Under the pieces are notes generated by a model, which had not been told where the DNA came from, did not search any database, and was given only the letters and a program-made list of their open reading frames with translations. A stretch of 64,000 bases of DNA from Cyrtodaria siliqua. Taxonomy: Eukaryota; Mollusca; Bivalvia; Adapedonta; Hiatellidae. The position numbers and the translations under genes were made by a program. Position 1 is the first letter of the stretch. Every line of letters begins with the position of its first letter. Positions 11,801-23,800 of this stretch are shown here, piece by piece. Location of the stretch: positions 1 through 64,000 of the forward strand of contig JAWPHD010011229.1 of assembly GCA_037043455.1 (NCBI GenBank). Direction: 5' to 3'.

Positions 11801-14800
11801 AGACAGGTCGTTTATAATGCAAGACATAGGATTGAAATAAATAAAAGAGTTTGTCAAATATGTAATTCAGCTGAAATTGAAGATGAATTCCACTTTGTTT
11901 TAATTTGTACAGCTTATAATGAAATTTGAAAGAAATATATCAGAAAATATATCATACAAAGACCAAATATTTTAAATTTGTAACACTTCTACAATCTTCA
12001 AATAAGAAAGAACTTTTAATTTAAGTAAATATTTGAGGTGTTTACTAAATATTTGAGGTGTTTACTGTCAGATGTTCTATTCCAAATATTATTTCTTAAA
12101 ATATATTCAAATACATCCTCACATAAATTGTTATTTTATATATCATGTATATAATTCCTTTTGTTTTTTGATATCATTGGATTATTGATTAAAATGTGTA
12201 ATTTGTATGATCTATGATTAATTAAGGAGTATTAAAAATTGAACTGTAAGTGAGTGTGTAGAAATATGTGTAACCTGTCATGTGATTATAATTATGTATT
12301 ATAAATTCTGTATGCAATGATGAGAAACTGTAAAAGTTTAAATCAATAAAATATCTATCTAGCTATCTATCGTAATAAGCAAGACTGGATAAAATACTAA
12401 TTATTGATATTATTTGGAAAACTTTCCAAACACGTGATGATTTTATGGACTGAAGCGCTGTCTTGTACAATATTCAATTCCAGTTAAACATTAACGGTAA
12501 AGAATTAATTCTGTAGAATAAGACAAAGTGTACGTTATTAACCCTTAACCCGCTACATGTATATTATATATGTAATATACTGGACTGTTTTTTTTTTGAA
12601 TTAAGACCATTCCATTTGTGTGACAAAGGCTGTTTTGTGAAAAAAGCAGCCGGACATTGTAAACCCTGATCAACCTGCGAGTTAGCGAGTACATGTAACT
12701 CGCAGGCTGATCTGGGTTTACAATGGACGCAAAGGCTATTATAGTCATGCTTAGTGGGTTAAGGATTAAAAGTCTTCGTATTAATCATGTTAATTGTGTA
12801 AACCTTATCAATAACTTGTTAAATAAGTCAATCATTTAAAGTTGCAGCCCCTAAGGTTTCTGATAAAGTTGGTTGTAAATATGAAGGAGTTACATTGAAT
12901 TTCTGGATTCCTGATGACAACAGAAAACTTAAGAAAGTAAAAAAGCAGTAACACATTTGCATTTTTGTATAACATTTTAAAACAATGTAAACTAGTGACT
13001 GTTCTTTCTTAATGTAGACATGGCAGGACGACACTTGACCTGACACTATCTGTAAGGTTTGCTGGCTTGATCAACAATGCTAAATTAGAGCTGGTCAAGT
13101 GCGAGAAATCGAGGGAAGAGACTGAGGTGGTGATAGCTCTACAGCTGGAAGGGGGTGAGAGGCTGCAGCATTCTTTCAGTCCAGGTACCTCACTGTGGGA
13201 CGTGCTTCTGCACTGGGAGAATATTCCAGACAGGTTAGTAGGTCAAGGCCTTTTTTCAGAAATCGGGGAAGGGACCCAAGCCTTTTTCGTGGGGAAAAAC
13301 GTGATTTTTCAAGTTTTGGGGGAAAGTTATATCTACCTTTCTTATATGTAATTGATAGAGTCTGGTCTCAGCCAGTTGGCTTATTTAAACACCGAGATGG
13401 GCGTAGCCCATCGAGGTGTTTAAATAACCAACGAGCTGAGACAGACTCTATCTTTTTTGTAGCATGGTGCACTGAGTAACATTGTGACGTCATAGTGACC
13501 GTACTCTAAATTCCAATATCCGGTAGTTGTAGTACGGTAAAGCCACGTCCCTTTAGTTAACCTGAATTAAACGATTTAATGCTCTGCATTCAACAAAGGA
13601 AATGTCACCGACCATGCTCAACTAAATTTACTTGCACAAACATTTAAAGAAGAGAAGAACTCTATGCAGTTATAAATCGGTACACAATGCGGTTATAAAC
13701 AGATGGTTTTATGACGAACAACATTTTGAATGTGGAATTATTCTGAGAGAGAGAAATTTTTAAGGTTATTTTGGGGGAAAAAGTGAAGTTTTTTGCTTGG
13801 GGAAGATGCTGTATATCGGCATCTACATAGAAGTGTAAAAAGGCCCTGTAGGTGGTAGCGATGTTGATTTAAAGTCTGTGATTTTCTCTTAAAGGCACTA
13901 ACCCGCCAAATAATGGCAGAATTACACAACACCATTTTTAGCTCTACTGGCCAAGGGCCAGCAGAGCTTATGGGATGGTGAGTCTTCCGTCGTCCGTCCG
14001 TCGTCCGTCCGTCGTCCGTCCGTTAACTTTTGCTTGTGTACACTCTAGAGGCCTCATTTCTGATGCAATCATCATGAAACTTTGTCAGAATGTTTGTCTC
14101 AATGAAATCTCGGTCAAGTTCGAAAATGGGTCATGTGGGGTCAAAAACTAGGTCACTAGGTCAAATATTGGAAAAACCTTGTGTACACTCTAGAGGCCAT
14201 ATTTTTGACCCGAGCTTGATGCAACTTTGTCAGAATGTTTGTCTTAATTATATCTGTGTGTGTGTGTGTACTTCTAAGGTTTAGAGTCCCTCCGCCAACT
14301 AAAACGCTCGGTAACCCGGGTCGCTATGGGCACAATTGAGTCTGGACTTGTTCTAGATGGATGCGTTGGTTATGTTGTGCTGCTGCGTCGTCATTTCTCT
14401 TGTAGTTATGTAGGTGGATGTCGCTGTTGCTCTGTGGTTGTCGCTGCGGCGGTGAGTGGTCTGTACTGAACTGGCATGGTGGTCGGCTGCTGGCGTGGTG
14501 GTCCTACATCCGCTACTGTGTCCTACATCCTCTACGAGTGGTGACGGTCTTTTTTGGGGCCACACCCATCACAGTATGACCCCTGCGCCGCACACACCAC
14601 CCGACGTCCTTCCCCCTTGGTTGTCGAATGTAAGCCGAACGGTGAATTATTCCTTCCGGCTCGCGGACAAGACTTCCGGGATCTGTGGACGTCAGATGAT
14701 GTGTGCTGTGATGGGAACGCAGGAGACATCTTCACTTTCAGTCAATCAGCAATCCTCCGTTCTTGCAGTAAGACAATATACTGCAAGATAAACGGTGTTC

Positions 14801-17800
14801 CGGCAGTCCCTGCGGTACGTTCGAGGGCGGTGCGCGGCAAGGATCGACCCACTTGGTCAATCCTCTTTGATTGCTGACTGTGCCCTCTCCGCGACGTGCA
14901 CGCTGTGAAGATCAGGAGTAATTATATCTTGGTCAAGTTTGAAAATGGGTCACATGGGGTTAAAAACTAGGTCACTAGGTCAAATACTTGAAAAACCTTG
15001 TGTACACTCTAGAAGCCGTATTTCTGACCCAATCTTGATGAAACTTTGTCAGAATGTTTGTCTCAATGAAATCTCGGTCAAGTTAAAAAATGGGTCATGT
15101 GGGGTCAAAAACTAGGTCACTAGGTCAAATACTTGAAAAAACTTGTGTACACTCTAAAGGTCATATTTGTTACCCAATCTTGATGAAATTTTGTCAAATT
15201 GTTTATCTTAATTATATCTTGATCAAGTTCGGAAATGGGTCACATTAAGTTAAAAACTAGGTCACTAGGTCAAATATTGGAAAAACCTTGTGTACACTCT
15301 AGAGGCCATATTTTTGACCCGAGCTTGATGCAACTTTGTCAGAATGTTTGTCTTAATTATATCTTGGTCAAGTTTGAAAATGGGTCACATGGGGTTAAAA
15401 ACTAGGTCACTAGGTCAAATATTGGAAAAACCTTGTGTACACTCTTTGTCAAAATGTTTGTCTTAATTATATCTTGGTCAAGTTCAAAAATGGGTCACAT
15501 GGTGTTAAAAACTAGGTCACTAGGTCAAACTTTGGAAAAACCGTGTGTACACTCTAGAGGCCATATTTTTGACCCGATCTTGATGCAATTTTGTCAGAAT
15601 ATTTGTCTCAATTATAGCTTGCTTAAGTTCGAAAATGGGTCACACAGGGTCACACAGGGTCAAAAACTAGGTCACTAGTACACTCTAGAGGCCATATTTC
15701 TGACCCGATCTTGATGAAACTTTGTCGAAATGTTGTCTTAATTAAATTTTGGTCAAGTTCGAAAATGGGTCCCATGGGGTCAAAAACTAGGTCACTAGGT
15801 CAAATACTTGAAAAACCTTGTGTACACTCTAGACACTCGATTCATCAATGGTATAACAGCCAGTAGAGCGTTCACAGGCCCTCTTGGGCCTCTTGTTAAA
15901 AACTCTATCTGGGTGCAAATCAAAAATATATAATTTTTCATGGGTTCTTAAATACCCATGATTGAATATGCGTAAAATGAATAATGAGTTGTTACTGTAA
16001 GAATGATTATTTAGCATAGTCAAAATTTAGCGCAGTAGATGATTTTCGATGATTTCGGGCATATAAGCGCAATGATGAATTCGCGTTTGGCCATAGACTC
16101 CATTTTAATTTTTATGGTGCTCTCGCTTGCTCGGCAGAATTTTGGCAATTTTCGATTATCCCTGATCATCCGATTAGAGGCCCCCTGGGTGTGGAGCCAT
16201 CATCATATTGTTTAATTTGAGACATAATTACAAAAAAAAAATCAAAGTTTGGTTGAAATCCTTTCAGCGGTTTAGATGGAGATGCGGTAATCACGGATAA
16301 ACGGAGGCGATTTTAATATACTTTTTTTTTCAAAAACGTGGGTATAATTATTCACAATCGTTGTGTGTTGACGTGGTTGAAGGATTTCGGAGAAAATAGA
16401 TAACTTTTGGTAAGAAAATAGTTATTTTTTTAGCGGACATCTTGAATTAGCGCACAGACATTGATGTCCGCTAAATAATAATTTCATACAGTAACTCAAT
16501 TCAGTGCACCCATTCTGAGGTTTGACCTGGTTGGTTAAAACTGTTTATATTGTGTATATATAGAGTTTGGATTCTCAAAATATGTAAGTTATGTATATAC
16601 CTCGTCGTCAGTTATTTTAGAAACGGTGTACGTATGTTTTAAAAGTTGGCTGTTGTTGGCGAGATAGGTGCTTAAATGGAATTTTGATAGTATCCATACC
16701 TACCATAATGCGTTAATGGGATAGGGGTATCTAAACAGGAGGACTTACAATATGTGGATTGGATATGCTTAATGTAAGTCAATTTGTAGGCCGATGTCTA
16801 AATGGCAAATTTGGACTATAACACGGGTTCCTTCCTTGTCTATGTGCATCTGTCCCGAGGCTTCCAGACATTTTAGGCTGCAATTTTCAGTTTATAATCT
16901 TCTTAAAGGTTTGTGTATTTAAAAGCATGCTTTCATAAAATAGTGCCAGCATCGCAAAGAAAATATGATATATTTTTGTATGTTAAATATTAAATAATTG
17001 ATCTGATTTCAGCCCTCACAAGGACAAACTAACATCAGTTGATGCTTTAGCAACACCACCTGTTCATCCAGTATGTATTTACATGAGGGAAGAAGTGACA
17101 GGAGAGCTGGCCTTGAAAGAAACAAAGTTGCGCACACTTGGTCTCACAGGGGGAAAAGCGGTACTGAGGTAAAATAAGATGGCTGTTGCATTATACATGT
17201 TATATATGACCAACACCAAGTGGTCACTTATTTATCACAGTTTTTTTTATGCAAGCAACTTGCAGCCATTGTGTGTTTTAATTACATTGTGACCAGTTAT
17301 CGAAAGGAACACATTTTTGTAAAAAATAAAATTCTTCCTATTATTATCCAATTTTTATGCTGTTTTGGTCACTTTGATTTTGTTACCGACATGATTGTCA
17401 GTGCCAGCCCTGACATCTGATCAAATTCAATATCATGGTTATTAAATACCTATTCCCAGACACCGCTACAAAATCAAATATTACAGGGCAAATTTCAGGG
17501 CTTTTTTCTCCCTTCATAGACGGGCGGATAATCCCCTAGCAAAACTGACTACTTTTTCTGAGATTTTTTTTTTTTTTGCTTTACATTATTTCCCCCCACT
17601 AACTTTTTCAATATTATTATGTTTGGCATACATTTATAGAAGACAGTTTATCTCCTATTTTGCTTATTTGCACACCCAAATCTTCGATTTCTGCCTAAAA
17701 CACTGTTCCCCCTATATCTCGAAATCGCATTATTTTTTCCCCTTTAACTCGAAAATCACATTTTCCCCCCTATTGAAGGGCCTGAGCCTCTTCCTCTTTT

Positions 17801-20800
17801 TCTGAAAAAACACGCTGAATTTGAAACACTTTTAAAAAATGCAAACATGTCATGCATATGTATATACTAGAGATTCAAGTTTTTTAGCTCTACTGATCAG
17901 AGATCAGCAGAGCTTATGCTATGGTGCGGTGTCCGTCGACCGTCTGTCTGTCCGTAAACCTTTTTTGTAGCGACTACTCCCCTGAAACTACTGAATGGAT
18001 TTTCATGAAACTTTACAGAAATGTTGCCCATTAGGTCTAGTTGATCCTAGCAAAAATTCATGTTGATGTGAAATCCAAGATGGCCGCCAAATCTAAAAAT
18101 AGATTTTTAAAAAACAAGTTTGTAGCGACTACTTCTAGAAAACTTTAAGTGATATTGATATGGGACTTTTTCTAAAATGATCAGCATGACATGATGTTGG
18201 TCCTTGTCGAAAATCGTTTTGATTCAACGTTAAACATGGCTGCCAGTGGTCATCTTTGTTTACATAGAGTTATTTAGTAAAAACTTGTAGCGACTACTCC
18301 TCTGAAACTACTGGACGGATTTCCATGAAACTTCACAGGAATGTTGCTCTTGGTGTCTGAATGATCCTAGCAACATTTCAGGTTGGTCGGGAATTCAAGA
18401 TGGCCACCACAGCTAAAAATAGATTTTCAAAAAACATGTTTGTAGCGAGTACTTCATGGAAACTATAAGTGATATTGATATGGGACTTATTCTAAAATGA
18501 TCAGTATGGAATGATGTTGATTCTTGTCGAAAATTATTTTGATGCGATGTTAAACATGGCCGCCAGCAGCCATCTTTTTATACATAGAGTTTTAAAATGA
18601 AACTTGTAGCGACTACTCCTCTGAAACTAATGGACGGATTTTCCTGAAACTTCACAGGAATGTTGCTCTTGATGTCTTATTGATCCTAGCAAAATTTCAG
18701 GTCAGCCAGAAATTCGAGATGGTTGCCATGGCTAAAAATAGATTTTCAAAATACAAGTTTGTAATGACTCCTTCTTGAAAACTATAAGAGATATTGACAT
18801 AGGACTTTTTCTAAAATGATCTGTATGACATGATGTTGATACTTTTAGAAAATTATTTTGTTTCGACATTAAACATGGCTGCCAGTGGCCATCTTTGTTT
18901 ACATAGAGTTTGTATTGTAAATTTTTTTAGATGACTACTCCTCTGAAACTACTTTATTAATAACAAGATTTTCATGAAAAATCACAGGAATGTTGCTCTT
19001 GAAGTCTAGTTGATCCTAGCAAAATGTCAGGTCGGCCAGCAGTTCAAGAAGGCCACCACAGCTAAAAATAGTTTTTTTAGAAAAAAGTTTGTAGCGACTA
19101 CTTCTTGAAAACTACAAGTGATATTGATATGAGACTTTTTCTAAAATGATCAGCATGACATATTTTGATTCAACATTAAAGGGAATGTAGCACCACAACC
19201 AAACAAGCTTTATTATTGAGAGTTCAGAAAAAAATGGAAAATGGTGAAAGATTTATCAAAATCGGATGATAAACAAAAAAGATATGACCCTTTAAAGGTT
19301 GTTCTAAAACAGATATGGGGGCCGCCATTTTAGAACTATGATGTCATAGTTCCAAATTACCATAAATGGAATATTATAAAAAGCATTTAAAGCAAAGAAA
19401 ATCACTGCAAATGAATGCAAAATACATTACTCGTCATATAAAGCATTATTGCCATTTTTCATACAGTTGCTGTCATTTTTCCCCCTATAAATCAATAAAT
19501 GTTCATATTTATGAATATTCCATATATGGTCATTAGAACTGTGATGTCATAGCTCTAAAAATGGCGGCTTCCATATCCGTTTCAACAGAACCTTCAAATG
19601 ATCATATCTCCTTTGTTTATCATCCGATTTTGATAATTCTTTCACCTTTATTCATTTTTTTCAGAACTTTCAATAATAAAGATGGATTGGCTGTGGCGCT
19701 ACATTCCCTTTAAACATGACCGCCAGTGGTCATCTTTGTTTACATAGAGTTTGTGTTGTAAAAATGTGTAGCGACTACTCCTCTGAAACTACAGATTTTC
19801 ATGAAACTTCACAGGATTTGTTGCACTTGATCTCTAGTTGATCCTAGCAAAATTTCAGGTCGGCCGGGAATTCAAGATGGCCACCACGGCTAAAAATAGA
19901 TTTCTAAAAAAAGTTTGTAGAGACTAATTCTTAAAAACTGTAAGATTAGTGATATTGATATGGAACTTTTTCTAAAATGAACAGCATGACATGATGTTGT
20001 TCCCTGAAACTACTTACCGATTTATATGAAACTTTACAGGAATGCTGATCTAGCTATCAAAACCTATCAGAAGAGCATCAAGGTCATTGACCTCTTGTCA
20101 ACTACAAAAGACAAATACAACTTTATTTATTAAAAATTTACTTGATTCTAATCGAGACCACTGCTTATGTATTCACCCTTGATTTCTGCTGACTTATTAT
20201 TGGCAGCTGAAACATGATTTAACTGTTTAAAGAGTAGACCCTATATACTGATGTTTATAATACAATTTTGGAATATCGTATTTTTTGCAGAAGTTCATAT
20301 CATACTAGAAAAGTTTGCATTTTGTAACCTTTGCATTTGGAGCCAGTATATGCTATTCAAAACATAAAATGAAACAGTTTTCAAAAGCCAGCTTTGGGGA
20401 ACTACTCAATACAGCCAATATAGAAGAAAGTTCAACTTTGCGAACTACCATATGCCCAAAATATAGTTTCAATACCTCATATTTGAACTTATGTTCTGGT
20501 TTGTTTTGTCCCTTGTGCATACATCGGGTAGCTTGAAGGTCCGAATGGTTTATTTATACAACAAGTATTGTATGTTAACAGACTAGAAAGCTGCATAACC
20601 TTTTTTTACTGGAGCGTAAGTTTCAAATTAGTTATTTCCAAACAACATTGGGTGATGTAATGTTAATTTAACGGTAATAGTGTACACTTATGCTCTATCA
20701 TCTCCGTTAAAGAAAACATGCACTTATGGTGGCTTTAAATGGAATATCTTCTTGTTTCAAGATTGTTACATCGATCAGTAGATGACAAGACGGTCGCAGA

Positions 20801-23800
20801 AATAGCAGACAAAATTGAGAAAGAGAAGCTTCGCAAAGCTAAACTAGAACAAGCATCAACACAAAATATAAAAACCAATGCTGGTCAGACAACAGCGGAA
20901 TCACTGCCGAAGGTAAATGTGAATGAATCAAATACTACTACAGCGGTTATCAAAAGTGACAGTGCTACAATCTCTCTAAACATTAATGTGAATATACAAA
21001 ACCAGAGTGAAAGTAAACCAAACAAAACCGAGTCAGCTGATCAAGCTATGGACAAGGGGGAGGAGCCTGCACATAAGATTGGCAGGATGGAGAGATCACA
21101 TGATGACTCTGAACCAATGGAAGTAGAGCCATCATATTCAAACGAAGCAGTGATGGAAACTGAATCAATAGAGGAAGTGACAAGAGTCAGTGATGCTGCT
21201 TCTTCAAATACAAATAAAGGTATTTTACATTTTGAAGCATGTATTAGGTGTTACCAGAATTTGATAACCACTGTGACTAGATGTTTGTAGGATCTATTTT
21301 CTGTCATAATCATAATGACTAGATATTTGTTGCGGCAAGAATTATGTTTGTAGGATCTCTTTTCTATCCTAATTACCATGACTAGATATTTGGTGCGGCA
21401 AGAATTATGTTTGTAGGATCCCTTTTCTATCATAATCACCGTGACTAGATATTTGGTGCGGCAAGAATTATGTTTGTAGGATCTCTTTTCTATCATAATC
21501 ACCGTGACTAGATATTTGGTGTTGCAAGAATTATGTTTGTAGGATCCCTTTTCTATCATAATCACCATGACTAGATATTTGGTGTTGCAAGAATTATGTT
21601 TGTAGGATCCCTTTTCTATCATAGTCACCGTGACTAGATATTTGGTGCGGCAAGAATTATGTTTGTAGGAACTCTTTTCTATCCTAATTACCATGACTAG
21701 ATATTTGGTGCGGCAAGAATTATGTTTGTAGGAACTCTTTTCTATCCTAATTACCATGACTAGATATTTGGTGTGGCAAGAATTATATTTGTAGGATCTC
21801 TTTTCTATCATAGTCACCGTGACTAGATATTTGGTGCGGCAAGAATTATGTTTGTAGGATCCTTTTTCTGTCCTAATTACCGTGACTAGATATTTGGTGT
21901 GGCAAGAATTATATTTGTAGGATCTCCTTTCTATCATAATCACCGTGACTAGATATTTGGTGTTGCAAGAATTATGTTTGTAGGATCTATTTTTTGTCAT
22001 AATCACCGTGACTAGATATTTGGTGTTGCAAGAATTATGTTTGTAGGATCCCTTTTCTATCATAGTCACCGTGACTAGATATTTGGTGCGGCAAGAATTA
22101 TGTTTGTAGGAACTCTTTTCTATCCTAATTACCATGACTAGATATTTGGTGCGGCAAGAATTATGTTTGTAGGAACTCTTTTCTATCCTAATTACCATGA
22201 CTAGATATTTGGTGTGGCAAGAATTATATTTGTAGGATCTCTTTTCTATCATAGTCACCGTGACTAGATATTTGGTGCGGCAAGAATTATGTTTGTAGGA
22301 TCCTTTTTCTGTCCTAATTACCGTGACTAGATATTTGGTGTGGCAAGAATTATATTTGTAGGATCTCCTTTCTATCATAATCACCGTGACTAGATATTTG
22401 GTGTTGCAAGAATTATGTTTGTAGGATCTATTTTTTGTCATAATCACCGTGACTAGATATTTGGTGTTGCAAGAATTATGTTTGTAGGATCTCTTTTCTA
22501 TCATAGTCACCGTGACTAGATATTTGGTGCACCAAGAATTATGTTTGTAGGATCTCTTTTCTATCATAATTACCTTGACTAGATATTTGGTGCGGCAAAA
22601 ATTATGTTTGTAGAATCCCTTTTCTATCATAATTACCGTGACTAGATATTCGGTGCAGCGAGAATTATGTTTGTAGGATCCCTTTTCTATCATAATTACT
22701 GTGACTAGATATTAGGTGCAGCAAGAATTATGTTTGTAGGATCCCTTTTCTATCATAATTACCGTGACTAGATATTTGGTGCGGCAAAAATTATGTTTGT
22801 AGGATCTCTTTTCTATCATAATCACCGTGACTAGATATTTGGTGTTGCAAGAACTACACTCAAGTGATATGAAAACGCAACACGGGAATTTCCGCTATAT
22901 ATTGTATATACTGCACACTTAATTGCACATAATATTCCAAAGAAATCCCACGATGTTTTTTTAAAAAAAAGTTGCAGTTAACTAGAGAAAGGACACAACT
23001 GTGATGTTGTAGACGTTTTAATCACACTACACTTTGTAACAAGAACTTCATCAATGTTGAAGTTGCTCTTCGAAAAATTGAGCTAGTTCAGTACTGTATT
23101 TAACGTAAATAGTTTGCAAAATTTTGCATCCTAAGTTTGCTCACATGATTGAGCCAAATGCGTACTCTGTGAATAATGAAACATTGCAGGAATACTATTT
23201 GCTGTATTATTTGTTGTTTTAGTATTTTTCCAAAAGGAAAGGTCTTACGTAGCCATGTACCATTCGATTAAAAGCAGCATATTGTACATACAATATATAG
23301 TGGAAATTCCCGTGTTGCTTTTCATATCATTTGAGTGTATGTTTGTAGGATCTCTTTTCTATAAAATCACTGTATCTATTTAGTTGGTGTGGCAAAACTT
23401 ATGTTTGGAAGATGTCTTTTCTAAAATTTTGTGCAGTTGATGTCACTACCAGGATTTTTGTAATTTATAAAATATTAGAAGCATGCAGGTTGTCTCAGTT
23501 GTTTATAGAGGTCACATGCTGTTAAGTTGTAAACGTCTCACATTAATCTATAGACCCTGCCACAGCTCAACGTCAGAGTCAGAGAGAAGCAGCTGAAAGT
23601 CTGAGAGTACTCAACATTCCAGGAGTGGAAATCTTCACACCTGATGACTTCTCAGACCTTACACCTGAAGAACAACAGGTATATTTCACTTAGTTATAAA
23701 TTGTGTAATCGGTTCAAATTTACTATCGATTATCGGTTACAATCGGTTGGTTTCAACCGGTCAGTCATCGATTATATAATCATTTCTTGTGTATACATAG

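Noticed and set aside
13067..13351. Treating 13067-13351 as a 94-residue stand-alone protein
   Set aside because: Its first part is ASPSCR1 exon 3; homology stops at the GT donor at 13234 and the remainder is intron.
21251..22693. 480-codon minus-strand frame with a 21-residue repeat
   Set aside because: It coincides with a 63-bp minisatellite in an intron. The frame is open only because the unit length is divisible by three and lacks stops; no start context, homology or flanking coding sequence supports it.
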